A DNA stretch of 64,000 nt from Streptomyces sp. NBC_00414 (GTDB lineage Bacteria > Actinomycetota > Actinomycetes > Streptomycetales > Streptomycetaceae), in contig NZ_CP107935.1 in assembly GCF_036038375.1 (NCBI RefSeq), positions 4,092,001 through 4,156,000 on the forward strand, read 5' to 3'. The notes beneath the pieces are model-generated. The model was not told the DNA's origin. It worked only from the letters and a program-made list of their open reading frames with translations, and did no database searches. Below, piece after piece: positions 25,524-35,221 of this stretch (its first letter is position 1; each line of letters begins with the position of its first letter). The position numbers and the translations under genes are program-made.

Positions 25524-25560
25524 CTGGTCGCGCGGTTCCCCGCGCCCCTGAAGGGGCCGG
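25524..25560. repeat. single copy of the dispersed GCGCGGTTCCCCGCGCCCCT repeat
   Basis: CTGGTCGCGCGGTTCCCCGC continues into GCCCCTGAAGGGGCCGG. This is another copy of the intergenic element seen in clusters elsewhere in the window. It lies between the STAS gene and the AEC transporter gene. Confidence 0.6.
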
Positions 25561-25698
25561 CCCGGGTTGCTCCAGGTCACATTGACCTGGGCATGTCTTG
25601 GCACAGAGGGTTGGGTGTATGCCCCATGAATCTGTGGCCGTCGTGCCGCGAATACCGGATCGCCGCCGCTGCCTCGCCGGGCATCCCCGGGAGGTGCC

Positions 25699-26619
25699 GT
25701 GCAAGGGGTGCTGAACGGGTTCGCGGTCATCGCCGTCGTCATCGGGGTCGGCTATCTGATCGGGCGTCGGGGATATCTCGGCGACAACGGGCGCGAGGTG
25801 CTGACCAAGCTCGCGTTCCACGTCGCCACGCCCGCGCTGCTCTTCACCACCCTCGCCCAGGCCGACCTGTCGGTGATCCTGTCCAACCGGCTGCTGGTGA
25901 CCGCGGTCAGCACCTTCGCGGTGGCCGGGGTGTTCGTCGCGGTCGGCGCGGTGCGCCGGTGGGGCGTGGGCCGTACGACGATCGGGGCCCTGTGCTCCAG
26001 TTACGTCAACGCGGGCAATCTCGGTATCCCGATCGCCGTGTACGTCCTCGGGGACGCGTCACTCGTGGCGCCGGTCCTGCTGTTCCAGCAGATCGTGATG
26101 ACCCCGGTGGCGCTGACGGTCCTCGACCTGTCGGGCGCGGGCGAGAAGCAGTCGGTCTGGCGGCGGGTGACCGCCCCCGTCCGCAATCCCGTCGGCATCG
26201 GCTCCCTGTCCGGGGTGGCCGTCTCGGCGAGCGGTCTGACCGTCCCGGGGCCCGTCATGGATCCGCTGACCCTGATCGGGAACATGTCGGTCCCGGCGGT
26301 GCTCCTCGCCTTCGGGATCTCCCTGTGCGGCAGCACCATGCCGGGGCGCGGGGCCGACCGGGCGCCCGTGCTGCTGTCCGTCGCCCTGAAGTCGGTGGGA
26401 CAGCCGCTGGCCGCGTGGGCCCTGGCGGCGGGGGTCTTCGGCCTGCGGGGCGAGCACCTGCTCGACGTGGTCGTCACCTCGGCCCTGCCGGCCGCGCAGA
26501 ACCTCTTCACGTACGCCTCGCGCTACCGCGTCGGCGAGGTCCTGGCCCGCGAGTCGATCCTGCTCTCGACGATGCTGGCGGTGCCGGTGCTGGTGGTGAT
26601 CGCGGCGTTGCTGGGGTGA
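25699..26619 (+). CDS. AEC-family (auxin efflux carrier-like) transporter
   Basis: The 306-residue protein has ten hydrophobic segments in two halves, with the AEC hallmark SSYVNAGNLGIPIAVYVLG in the first half and the second-half helix after NMSVPAVLLAFGISLCG. Bacterial AEC proteins export or import organic acids such as malate. GGGAGGT lies 5 bp before GTG 25699. It converges on the Uma2 gene with 17 bp between stops. Confidence 0.9.
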   Translation: MQGVLNGFAVIAVVIGVGYLIGRRGYLGDNGREVLTKLAFHVATPALLFTTLAQADLSVILSNRLLVTAVSTFAVAGVFVAVGAVRRWGVGRTTIGALCSSYVNAGNLGIPIAVYVLGDASLVAPVLLFQQIVMTPVALTVLDLSGAGEKQSVWRRVTAPVRNPVGIGSLSGVAVSASGLTVPGPVMDPLTLIGNMSVPAVLLAFGISLCGSTMPGRGADRAPVLLSVALKSVGQPLAAWALAAGVFGLRGEHLLDVVVTSALPAAQNLFTYASRYRVGEVLARESILLSTMLAVPVLVVIAALLG

Positions 26620-26636
26620 TACCCGTCAACGGGCGC

Positions 26637-27221
26637 TCAGTGGACGGGAAACACGCTCGTGTCGAGCTTGAGGTCGAAGGGCTCCGGCAGCACGATCTGC
26701 TCGCCGAACTTTCCGGCTTGCAGCACCCGATAGACGTCCCCCTGGGGCTCGCCGTACAGCGTGACCGTGGGTCCGCCCGGCGCCCAGCGGTCGACGAGCA
26801 GATAGAGGGGGATGCCCGCAGCCGCGTAGGCGGCGGGCTTGCTGACGCGATCGTGCTGGGCGTTGGACTTGGAAGTGACTTCGACGACGAGTTCGGCTGC
26901 ACCGGCCGGAATGTAGTTGCCGGGGCCGTCGACCTCCCCCGTGGGCACCACGACCAGGTCCGGAATGAACATCCCGAGACGCGACGGCACCGCGCTGGAG
27001 AGGGTCTGGAAGATCCCCCAGTCATGGGGAATTGCCGCATACAGGCGGCGCTGAACCGCAGCAGTGATCAGGTTGTGCTGATTCGCGGGAGTAGGCGACA
27101 CGGTGACGATCCCCTCAATGATCTCCACCTTGCTGCCCTCGGGCCACTCCATCTCCTCCCGGAACCGGACGAGGTCGTCCCAGTTCCGCTCGGGCTCGTG
27201 GTCGACGGTGAGTGCACTCAT
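26637..27221 (-). CDS. Uma2-family (DUF820) putative nuclease
   Basis: The 194-residue protein belongs to the Uma2 family, which has a restriction-endonuclease fold. Visible markers are EIIEGIVTVSP, the metal-site strand FIPDLVVVP and AELVVEVTSKSN. The motif ExT in place of ExK is common in Uma2. Despite the fold, biological function is unknown, and Streptomyces carry dozens of copies. AGGAG precedes ATG 27221. It lies downstream of deoA on the same strand, separated by a hairpin. Confidence 0.88.
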   Translation of the reverse strand: MSALTVDHEPERNWDDLVRFREEMEWPEGSKVEIIEGIVTVSPTPANQHNLITAAVQRRLYAAIPHDWGIFQTLSSAVPSRLGMFIPDLVVVPTGEVDGPGNYIPAGAAELVVEVTSKSNAQHDRVSKPAAYAAAGIPLYLLVDRWAPGGPTVTLYGEPQGDVYRVLQAGKFGEQIVLPEPFDLKLDTSVFPVH

Positions 27222-27260
27222 GGCGGTCTCCTATCGGTACGTCACCGATCACAGCATGCC

Positions 27261-27294
27261 GAACGGGACCGGCGGCCGTCCACCGATCCCGTTC
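27261..27294. terminator. hairpin at the end of the nucleoside operon
   Basis: GAACGGGA (27261-27268) pairs with 27287-27294, with further partial pairing inside. It lies 35 bp past the deoA stop, so it probably ends the operon transcript. Confidence 0.5.
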
Positions 27295-27328
27295 ACCCGA
27301 AGGGGGAACCCCCAGGTCAAGCCGTACG

Positions 27329-28621
<1,293 letters not shown>

Positions 28622-28701
28622 GGCTTCCCTTCGGTAGTGCGGCGGCCCCTCCCGGTGTCCTGACGACACACGATGCGAAGGGGCCGCGGATGTCACGTGG
28701 A

Positions 28702-29115
28702 TTACCTGGTGAGGTGCTCGGGCCCGAAGGCCTGCGGCAGCATCTCGGAGAGCGGGAGGAGACCGGCCGGGGTCTCCAGGACGAGATCGGGGCCGCCGAA
28801 CTCGTACAGCAGCTGGCGGCAGCGGCCGCACGGGACGAGGATCTCGCCGCGGCCGTCCACGCACGTGAAGTGCGTGAGCCGGCCGCCCCCCGTGTTCTGG
28901 AGCTGCGAGACCAGGCCGCACTCGGCGCACAGCCCCAGCCCGTACGAGGCGTTCTCCACGTTGCAGCCGGAGATCACCCGGCCGTCGTCGACCAGGGCCG
29001 CGACACCGACCGGATAGCCCGAGTAGGGGGCGTACGCGCGGGACATCGCCTCGCGCGCCACCTCCCGCAGGGTCTTCCAGTCGACCTCGGGCGGCTCGGT
29101 CCCGGCCGTCGTCAC
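28702..29115 (-). CDS. cdd: cytidine deaminase
   Basis: The 137-residue enzyme deaminates cytidine and deoxycytidine. The zinc site is complete: NVENASYGLGLCAECGLV with catalytic Glu and first Cys, and the second pair in PCGRCRQLL. GTG 29115 overlaps the upstream permease stop by 4 bp, and AAGGAAA lies just before it. It acts in the cytosol on nucleosides brought in by the transporter encoded upstream. Confidence 0.95.
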   Translation of the reverse strand: MTTAGTEPPEVDWKTLREVAREAMSRAYAPYSGYPVGVAALVDDGRVISGCNVENASYGLGLCAECGLVSQLQNTGGGRLTHFTCVDGRGEILVPCGRCRQLLYEFGGPDLVLETPAGLLPLSEMLPQAFGPEHLTR

Positions 29116-30374
29116 TTTCCTTGACCCCGTCGGTACGGCATGCCGTCCGCCTTCGGCATCCGCAGGCGCTGCGCGGAGAGCGCGAGGACCAGCAGCGTGA
29201 CGACGTACGGGGTGGCGGTGACGACCTGGTTGGGGACCTCGTTGGTGGTGGTGTACCAGAGGAAGACCAGGACGCCGATGAGCGTGGTGACCGCCGCGTG
29301 GACGTACCGCTTCTTCCATACGAAGTACGCGGCGCCGATGACCAGCAGCAGGGCCAGCAGGAGCAGCAGCGCGTGGACGTTGGTGCCGCCGCCGCGGAGC
29401 TTGAGGCTGTCGGTGTAGCCGAACAGGCCCGCACCGAGGGCGAGTCCGCCCGGCATCCAGTTGCCGAAGATCATCGCGGCGAGGCCGATGTAGCCGCGTC
29501 CGCCGGTCTGGCCCTCCAGGTAGATGTTGGAGGCGACCAGGGAGAGGAAGGCACCGCCGAGTCCGGCGAAGCCGCCGGAGATGACCACGGCCAGGTACTT
29601 GTACTTGTAGACGTTGACGCCGAGGGATTCGGCGGCCACCGGGTTCTCGCCGCAGGAGCGCAGCCGCAGCCCGAAGGAGGTGCGCCACAGCACCCACCAG
29701 GTGGCCGGGACGAGCAGGACGGCGACCACGGTGAGCGGCGACAGGTCGGTGAAGAGGCCGCCGACGAGACCGGCGAGGTCGGAGACCAGGAACCAGTGTT
29801 TGCCGTTGAGGGTCTGCAGCCAGTCCGAGAGACCTGGGATGTCGAAGGTGCCGAGCGAGTCGACGGGCGGCGACTGCTTCGACGTACCGCCCTCCTCGCC
29901 CTCGAAGGCGAAGGTCGACAGATAGCGGGTGGCGCCCAGGGCCAGGATGTTGATGGCCACACCGGAGACGATGTGGTTGACGTTGAAGGTCACGGTGACG
30001 ATCGCGTGCAGCAGGCCGCCGAGGGCGCCGCCGATGATGCCGAACGCGACACCGGTCCACGGGCCCCACTGGAAACCGGCCCAGGCACCGAACCAGGTGC
30101 CGAGGACCATCATGCCTTCGAGGCCGATGTTGACGACGCCCGCGCGCTCGGCCCACAGACCGCCGAGACCGGCGAGGCCGATCGGCACGGCCAGGCGCAG
30201 GGCGGTGGACATCTGGCCGGTGGAGGTGATGCCGTTCGCGTCGGTGATGAGGCGGACGGCCGAGACGAGGACCAGCAGGCCCGCGATGAGCAGGAGCAGG
30301 ACCGGGAGCGAGATACGGCGGCGGCCCCGGGCGGGCTTCGGCGCCTGCGGCTTGGCGACGGTCGAGGTGCTCAT
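29112..30374 (-). CDS. nucleoside ABC transporter permease 2
   Basis: The 420-residue membrane protein belongs to the BPD-transporter-2 permease family (NupQ/YufQ-like). About ten helices are visible, with the motif GLWAERAGVVNIGLEGMMVLG and the coupling region ATRYLSTFAFEGE. It pairs with permease 1 to form the channel for the Bmp-type binding proteins. It overlaps its neighbours by 4 bp on both sides, so translation is coupled. Confidence 0.93.
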   Translation of the reverse strand: MSTSTVAKPQAPKPARGRRRISLPVLLLLIAGLLVLVSAVRLITDANGITSTGQMSTALRLAVPIGLAGLGGLWAERAGVVNIGLEGMMVLGTWFGAWAGFQWGPWTGVAFGIIGGALGGLLHAIVTVTFNVNHIVSGVAINILALGATRYLSTFAFEGEEGGTSKQSPPVDSLGTFDIPGLSDWLQTLNGKHWFLVSDLAGLVGGLFTDLSPLTVVAVLLVPATWWVLWRTSFGLRLRSCGENPVAAESLGVNVYKYKYLAVVISGGFAGLGGAFLSLVASNIYLEGQTGGRGYIGLAAMIFGNWMPGGLALGAGLFGYTDSLKLRGGGTNVHALLLLLALLLVIGAAYFVWKKRYVHAAVTTLIGVLVFLWYTTTNEVPNQVVTATPYVVTLLVLALSAQRLRMPKADGMPYRRGQGK

Positions 30375-31492
30375 CGGGCAGCCACCTCCTTCTTGGAGTT
30401 GTCGTTGGCGGCGGCGGCCAGTTCGGCACCGACGCGCCGCTGCTGGCGGCGCAGGCCCCAGACGCGTACGGCCTCGTAGGAGACGACGACCGCGATCACG
30501 ATGAGACCCTGCATGATCACCGCGATCTCCTTGTCGTACGCCACCGGGGTCGCGTAGTCGAGAGCGGGCGAGGCCTTGTCGAGGAAGGCGACCAGCAGGG
30601 CGGCGAAGGCGATGCCGACCGGGTTGTTGCGGCCGAGCAGCGCGATGGTGATGCCGGTGAATCCGAGGCCCGTCGGGAAGGACAGGCTGTAGGTGTGGGC
30701 GTCGCCGAGGAGGATCGGCAGGCCCGCGAGGCCCGCCATGCCGCCGGAGATCAGCATCGCGGTGAGGACCATGCGCTTGGCGTCCACGCCGGAGGCGGCG
30801 GCCGCGGTCTCGGAGGCGCCGGTGGCGCGCAGGTCGAAGCCGAAGCGGGTGCGGTTGAGGACCAGCCAGTAGAGGACACCGGCGAGTACGGCGATCAGCG
30901 TGAAGCCGTAGATCTCGCCCGCGTCGCCCATGTCGAAGCCGGGGAACCAGCCGGACTCCTTCATCACGCCGGTGGTCTGGTTGTTGCCGAGCGGCCGGCC
31001 CCAGACCTCGGTGAGGGTGAGGTAGCCGATGAGGCTGGTGGCGATGGCGTTGAGCATGATCGTCGCGACGACCTCGCTCACTCCGCGGGTCACCTTGAGG
31101 ACACCCGCGATACCGGCCCAGAAGGCGCCGGTGAGCACGGCGATCAGCATCAGGAACGGGATCTGCAGGGCGGCGGGCAGCGAGACGTGCGCGCCGACGA
31201 CCGCGGTCATCATGGCGGCGAGGCGGTACTGGCCGTCGACGCCGATGTTGAAGAGGTTCATGCGGAAGCCGACGGCGACCGCGAGGGCGGCGAGGTAGTA
31301 GACGCCGGCCTGGTTGATGATCAGGACCTGGACGTCGGCGAAACCGGCCTGCTCGAACATCAGGGTGTACGGCTCGATCGGGCTCTTGCCCGAGGCGAGC
31401 AGCACGAACGAGGTCAGCACCACGGCCGCCACGAGCGCGATGACCGGTCCGGCCACCGCGAGGAGCACTCGCTCCTTGTCGAACTTCTTCAT
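30371..31492 (-). CDS. nucleoside ABC transporter permease 1
   Basis: The 373-residue protein is the companion permease (NupP/YufP-like) with helices starting at VLLAVAGPVIALVAAVVLTS and the family motif VGFRMNLFNIGVDGQYRLAAM. ATG 31492 overlaps the ATPase stop as ATGA, and its own stop overlaps permease 2 in the same way. It ends in a charged cytosolic tail (NDNSKKEVAAR). Confidence 0.93.
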   Translation of the reverse strand: MKKFDKERVLLAVAGPVIALVAAVVLTSFVLLASGKSPIEPYTLMFEQAGFADVQVLIINQAGVYYLAALAVAVGFRMNLFNIGVDGQYRLAAMMTAVVGAHVSLPAALQIPFLMLIAVLTGAFWAGIAGVLKVTRGVSEVVATIMLNAIATSLIGYLTLTEVWGRPLGNNQTTGVMKESGWFPGFDMGDAGEIYGFTLIAVLAGVLYWLVLNRTRFGFDLRATGASETAAAASGVDAKRMVLTAMLISGGMAGLAGLPILLGDAHTYSLSFPTGLGFTGITIALLGRNNPVGIAFAALLVAFLDKASPALDYATPVAYDKEIAVIMQGLIVIAVVVSYEAVRVWGLRRQQRRVGAELAAAANDNSKKEVAAR

Positions 31493-33210
31493 CGGGCCTC
31501 GTCCTCCGGGGCTGCCTCTGCGGCTTCCGCCACCTGGCTTGACTGCTGTTCGTGCGTTACGTGCTCCAGGTGTCCGGAGGCCGCGCCGGTCATCGCCGAG
31601 CCCAGCTCCTCCGGAGTGACGGTCGCCGGGTCCGCGTCCGCGACGAGCCTGCCGTTGTAGATCACCCGGAGGGTGTCGGAGAGGCCGATCAGCTCGTCCA
31701 GGTCGGCGGAGATCAGCAGCACCGCCAGCCCCTCGCGGCGGGCCTCGCGGATCTGGTCCCAGATCGCGGCCTGCGCGCCGACGTCCACACCGCGGGTGGG
31801 GTGGGCGGCGATCAGGAAGCGCGGCTTGTGGCTCATCTCGCGGCCGACGATCAGCTTCTGCTGGTTGCCGCCGGACAGGGAGGCCGCCGTGACGTCGATG
31901 CCGGGGGTACGGACGTCGTACTCCTCGACGATGCGGCGGGTGTCGGCCTGGGCGCCCTTTATGTCGAGCCACATGCCCTTGCCCTTGGAGTTGGGCTTCT
32001 CGGTGACGTGGCCCAGGATGCGGTTCTCCCAGAGCGGGGCTTCGAGGAGCAGGCCGTGGCGGTGGCGGTCCTCGGGGATGTAGCCGACGCCCTGCTCACG
32101 GCGCTTGCGGGTGGGCCAGGAGGTCATCTCCTCGCCGATGAAGCGGATGGTGCCCGAGTCGGCGTTCTTGAGGCCGATCAGGGCGTCGACCAGTTCGGTC
32201 TGGCCGTTGCCCTCGACGCCGGCGATGCCCATGACCTCACCGGCGTGGATGGTGAAGGTGACGTCGTCCAGGACGCGCTTGGCGTCGCCGCCGGCCGCGT
32301 CGAGCGCGAGGGATCCGGCGGCCGGGGTGTCACCGACGGTGCCGGTCTCGCCGAGCGAGGCGCCGCCGGCCGCGTACACGGTGAGGCTCTCGACCTGGAT
32401 GACGGGCTTGTCGGTGACCGTCGACTCGGCGGTCTCCGGCGTGGGCAGTTCGCTGCCGACCATCATCTCGGCGAGCTGCCGGGAGGTGGTCTCGGCGGGG
32501 ACGGCCGTGCCGACCGTCGTGCCCCGGCGGATGACGGTGATCTCGTCGGCGACCGACAGGACCTCGCCCAGCTTGTGGGAGATGAAGATGACGGACAGGC
32601 CCTCGGCCTTGAGCTCGCGGAGGTTGTCGAAGAGCGCGTCGACCTCCTGCGGCACGAGGACGGCGGTGGGCTCGTCCAGGATCAGGATGCGGGCGCCGCG
32701 GTAGAGGACCTTGAGGATCTCCACGCGCTGGCGGTCGGCGACCCCGAGGTCCTCGACGAGGGCGTCCGGGCGCACCCCCAGCCCGTACCGCTCGGAGATC
32801 TCCCTGATCTTCTCGCGGGCGGCGCCGCCGATGCCGTACAGCTTCTCGCTGCCCAGGACGACGTTCTCCAGGACGGTGAGGTAGTCGGCCAGCATGAAGT
32901 GCTGGTGGACCATGCCGATGCCGCGCGCGATGGCGTCGGCGGGGCTGGCGAAGGTCACCTGTTCGCCGTCGACCGCGATGGTGCCCTCGTCCGGCTTCTG
33001 CATGCCGTAGAGGATCTTCATCAGGGTGGATTTGCCGGCCCCGTTCTCGCCGACGAGGGCGTGCACGGTGCCCTTGCCGACGGACAGGTGGATGTCGTGG
33101 TTGGCGACCACACCGGGGAATCGCTTGGTGATCCCCGCCAGTTCGACCGACACGGGCGACTGGGACGACGGTGACTGTGCGGCGAGCGGAGGGCTGCTGG
33201 ACGCGTCGAT
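31489..33210 (-). CDS. nucleoside ABC transporter ATPase, tandem ATP-binding domains
   Basis: Two ATPase modules are fused, as in sugar/nucleoside importers (NupO/YufO-like). The first has Walker A GENGAGKS and Walker B ILILDEPTAVL; the second has a degenerate P-loop GVEGNGQT, signature LSGGNQQK and the altered Walker B RFLIAAHPTRGVD. The most convincing Shine-Dalgarno, AAGGAG (33217-33222), is 6 bp before an in-frame ATC at 33210, not before a usual start; the first standard start is GTG 33153, which has no Shine-Dalgarno. I give 33210 as the probable but unusual start. It heads the five-gene nucleoside operon. Confidence 0.9.
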   Translation of the reverse strand: MDASSSPPLAAQSPSSQSPVSVELAGITKRFPGVVANHDIHLSVGKGTVHALVGENGAGKSTLMKILYGMQKPDEGTIAVDGEQVTFASPADAIARGIGMVHQHFMLADYLTVLENVVLGSEKLYGIGGAAREKIREISERYGLGVRPDALVEDLGVADRQRVEILKVLYRGARILILDEPTAVLVPQEVDALFDNLRELKAEGLSVIFISHKLGEVLSVADEITVIRRGTTVGTAVPAETTSRQLAEMMVGSELPTPETAESTVTDKPVIQVESLTVYAAGGASLGETGTVGDTPAAGSLALDAAGGDAKRVLDDVTFTIHAGEVMGIAGVEGNGQTELVDALIGLKNADSGTIRFIGEEMTSWPTRKRREQGVGYIPEDRHRHGLLLEAPLWENRILGHVTEKPNSKGKGMWLDIKGAQADTRRIVEEYDVRTPGIDVTAASLSGGNQQKLIVGREMSHKPRFLIAAHPTRGVDVGAQAAIWDQIREARREGLAVLLISADLDELIGLSDTLRVIYNGRLVADADPATVTPEELGSAMTGAASGHLEHVTHEQQSSQVAEAAEAAPEDEAR

Positions 33211-33234
33211 GGCGTACTCCTTGGAAAAGGGGCC

Positions 33235-33263
33235 GATCTACGCGCGTAGCGCCCCTGCTTCAA
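33235..33263 (-). promoter_or_regulatory. promoter of the nucleoside operon with operator CTACGCGCGTAG
   Basis: On the minus strand, TTGAAG (33258-33263) is the -35 and TAGATC (33235-33240) the -10, with exactly 17 bp between. The palindrome CTACGCGCGTAG (33238-33249) fills the spacer and reaches into the -10, so a bound regulator would exclude RNA polymerase. Confidence 0.72.
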
Positions 33264-33452
33264 CTACTACTGCGGAGTCGGATGTTCTGGATATATCCAG
33301 GAGCATCCAGGCATATCAATGCCTCCCGGACAGAACCGGATCATCCGCCGCGCGAACGGGGCGCGAGAAGGCCATCCTTCCCACACCCCGTTTTCGCGAC
33401 CGTAACGCTGCCATTACAGCGCCCGATTGACCATGGTTACCGCGGACGGTTA

Positions 33453-34502
33453 CTACGAGGTCTTGACCTTGATCGTGCCGTCGTTGATGCCCTCGGTGGC
33501 CTTCTTCAGGGCCGCCTGGAGCTTGGCGTCAGCCTTGAAGTCGGGGTTCGAGTCCGCGAGGCCCACGCCGCCGGTCTTGAGGGAGGCGCGCACCACACCG
33601 GTCTCGGGCTTGCCGTCCTGGACCGACTTGGCGAGGTTGTAGACCGCGCCCGCGACGTCCTTGGTGGCCGAGGTGAGGATGAACTGCTTGTACGCCTTGA
33701 GGGCGTCCTGGCTGTACTGGTCGGAGTCGACGCCGATCGCCCACACCTTCGCGGCGGAGGCGGCCTCGATGACACCCTGACCGGACAGGCCCGCGGCGTG
33801 GTAGACCACGTCGGCGCCGTCCTCGATCTGGCCCTCGGCGGCGGTCTTGCCCTTGTCGGGGCTGGCGAACCCGCCGTCCTCGGCCTTCTCGGTCAGGAAC
33901 TGCGAGACGACCTTGACCTTCGGGTTGGTGTCGGCGACACCCTGCTTGTAGCCCGCCTCGAACTTGTGGATCAGCGGGATGTCCACGCCGCCGACGAAGC
34001 CGACGGTCTTGGACTTGGTGGTGAGGGCCGCCGTGACGCCCGCGAGGTAGGAGGACTGCTCCTCGTGGAAGACCATGTCGGCGACGTTCTTCTTGTCGAT
34101 CGTCTCGTCGTCGACGATGCCGAACGTCGTCTTCGGGAACTTGGCGGCGACCTCGGCGACGGCCGGCGCGTAGGCGTAGCCCACGCCGACCACCGGGTTG
34201 TAGCCGGCCTTGGCCAGCGTCTGCAGGCGCTGCACCTTGTCGGCGTCGGACTCGCCGTCGGTGGGCTCGACGGCCTTGGAGCCGTACTTGAACTCCGAGG
34301 CGGCCTTCTCCATTCCGGCGGTCGCGGCGTCGTTGAAGGACTGGTCGCCCTTGCCGCCGACGTCGTACGCGAGGGCGATGCCCTTGCTCTTGCCGTCGCC
34401 GCTGTCAGCGGCGTCGTTGGACGTGCCGCCGCAAGCAGCGAGGGCGGCGGTGAGGGTAGCGGTCGCAACGCCCGCGACAGCGATTCGGGACACCCGGCGC
34501 AT
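33453..34502 (-). CDS. Bmp-family nucleoside-binding lipoprotein
   Basis: The 349-residue protein has a lipoprotein signal with lipobox LAAC and the Bmp/PnrA fold (GDQSFNDAATAGMEKA, YNPVVGVGYAYAPAV, FVGGVDIPLIHKFEAGYKQGV, YHAAGLSGQGVIEAA, GVDSDQY). It would capture nucleosides outside the membrane for the ABC permeases. AAAGGAG lies before ATG 34502; an in-frame upstream start is rejected because it breaks the signal peptide. It has its own operator and a 250-bp gap to the ATPase gene, so it is a separate unit. Confidence 0.93.
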   Translation of the reverse strand: MRRVSRIAVAGVATATLTAALAACGGTSNDAADSGDGKSKGIALAYDVGGKGDQSFNDAATAGMEKAASEFKYGSKAVEPTDGESDADKVQRLQTLAKAGYNPVVGVGYAYAPAVAEVAAKFPKTTFGIVDDETIDKKNVADMVFHEEQSSYLAGVTAALTTKSKTVGFVGGVDIPLIHKFEAGYKQGVADTNPKVKVVSQFLTEKAEDGGFASPDKGKTAAEGQIEDGADVVYHAAGLSGQGVIEAASAAKVWAIGVDSDQYSQDALKAYKQFILTSATKDVAGAVYNLAKSVQDGKPETGVVRASLKTGGVGLADSNPDFKADAKLQAALKKATEGINDGTIKVKTS

Positions 34503-34557
34503 GGAACGTGACTCCTTTGTGCAAGCGCCCATACCAGGCGCTGGTTCCGCCGCAGCG

Positions 34558-34569
34558 TAACGCGCGTAG
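34558..34569 (-). promoter_or_regulatory. operator variant before the first bmp gene
   Basis: On the minus strand the sequence is CTACGCGCGTTA, 55 bp before the start codon. It differs from the perfect palindrome at two positions and is identical to the site before the second bmp gene. Confidence 0.65.
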
Positions 34570-34641
34570 ACCAGACGGAAAACCCCTTCTGTCCGGTCCG
34601 TTATCGAGCTGTGGCCACAGATGCCCCACAGACTACGGAAC

Positions 34642-34678
34642 GTCGTACGCCCCTTGCGGGAGGCAAGGGGCGTACGAC
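34642..34678. terminator. perfect 16-bp hairpin between the two bmp genes
   Basis: GTCGTACGCCCCTTGC (34642-34657) pairs with 34663-34678 around a 5-base loop. It lies upstream of the first bmp promoter and downstream of the second bmp gene, so it probably terminates the latter. Confidence 0.72.
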
Positions 34679-35221
34679 CTGCGAAGCGTGCCCCTCGGCC
34701 GGGGTGGTGTGCGGGGCGGGGGTGCGTGGTGCGGTGGGTGGGTGGCGGGCCGGGTGACCGAGTGGGAGGTGCGCGCGTGTCGTCGCTGCGGGCCGGTGGG
34801 GGTTGGGCCGCCCGGTTCCCGCGCCCCTGAAAGGCGGCGGCTGCCCGGCCCGCACCGCGCGGGTGCCTCCAGGCGGGGACCGAGGGGGCACAGACACACG
34901 GTGAGCGGATCCCCCGGCCAGACGGCCCTGAAGCGGCGCGGGGACCTGCGTGGCCCCACCCAGACCGGGCCAGACCAGGCCACCCCTACCACCAAGGGGC
35001 GCGGGGAACTGCGCGAACGCCCCCACCGACCGGCGGCCGGGAGCGCGGTCCCGTCACCGCGCCCAGCGCGTCCGCGCGCCCCGCACAGCCCGGTGGGAGT
35101 GACCCCTGCGACCCAGGGCCACCCCCACCAACTCCAAGGGGCGCGGGGAACGGCGTGGCCGACCCCACCGGCCCGCAGCCGACGGCGCACCCGCGCCGCC
35201 CCACACGCACAGCCGGAGGCG
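34679..35221. repeat. gene-free stretch with three dispersed-repeat copies
   Basis: No supported gene lies here although long open frames exist in both directions. Copies of the GGGGCGCGGGGAACTGCGCG element occur near 34800-34835 (reverse), 34993-35035 and 35137-35180, each followed by CCCCCACCG or CCCCACCGG and a CCGC-rich tail. Confidence 0.65.
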
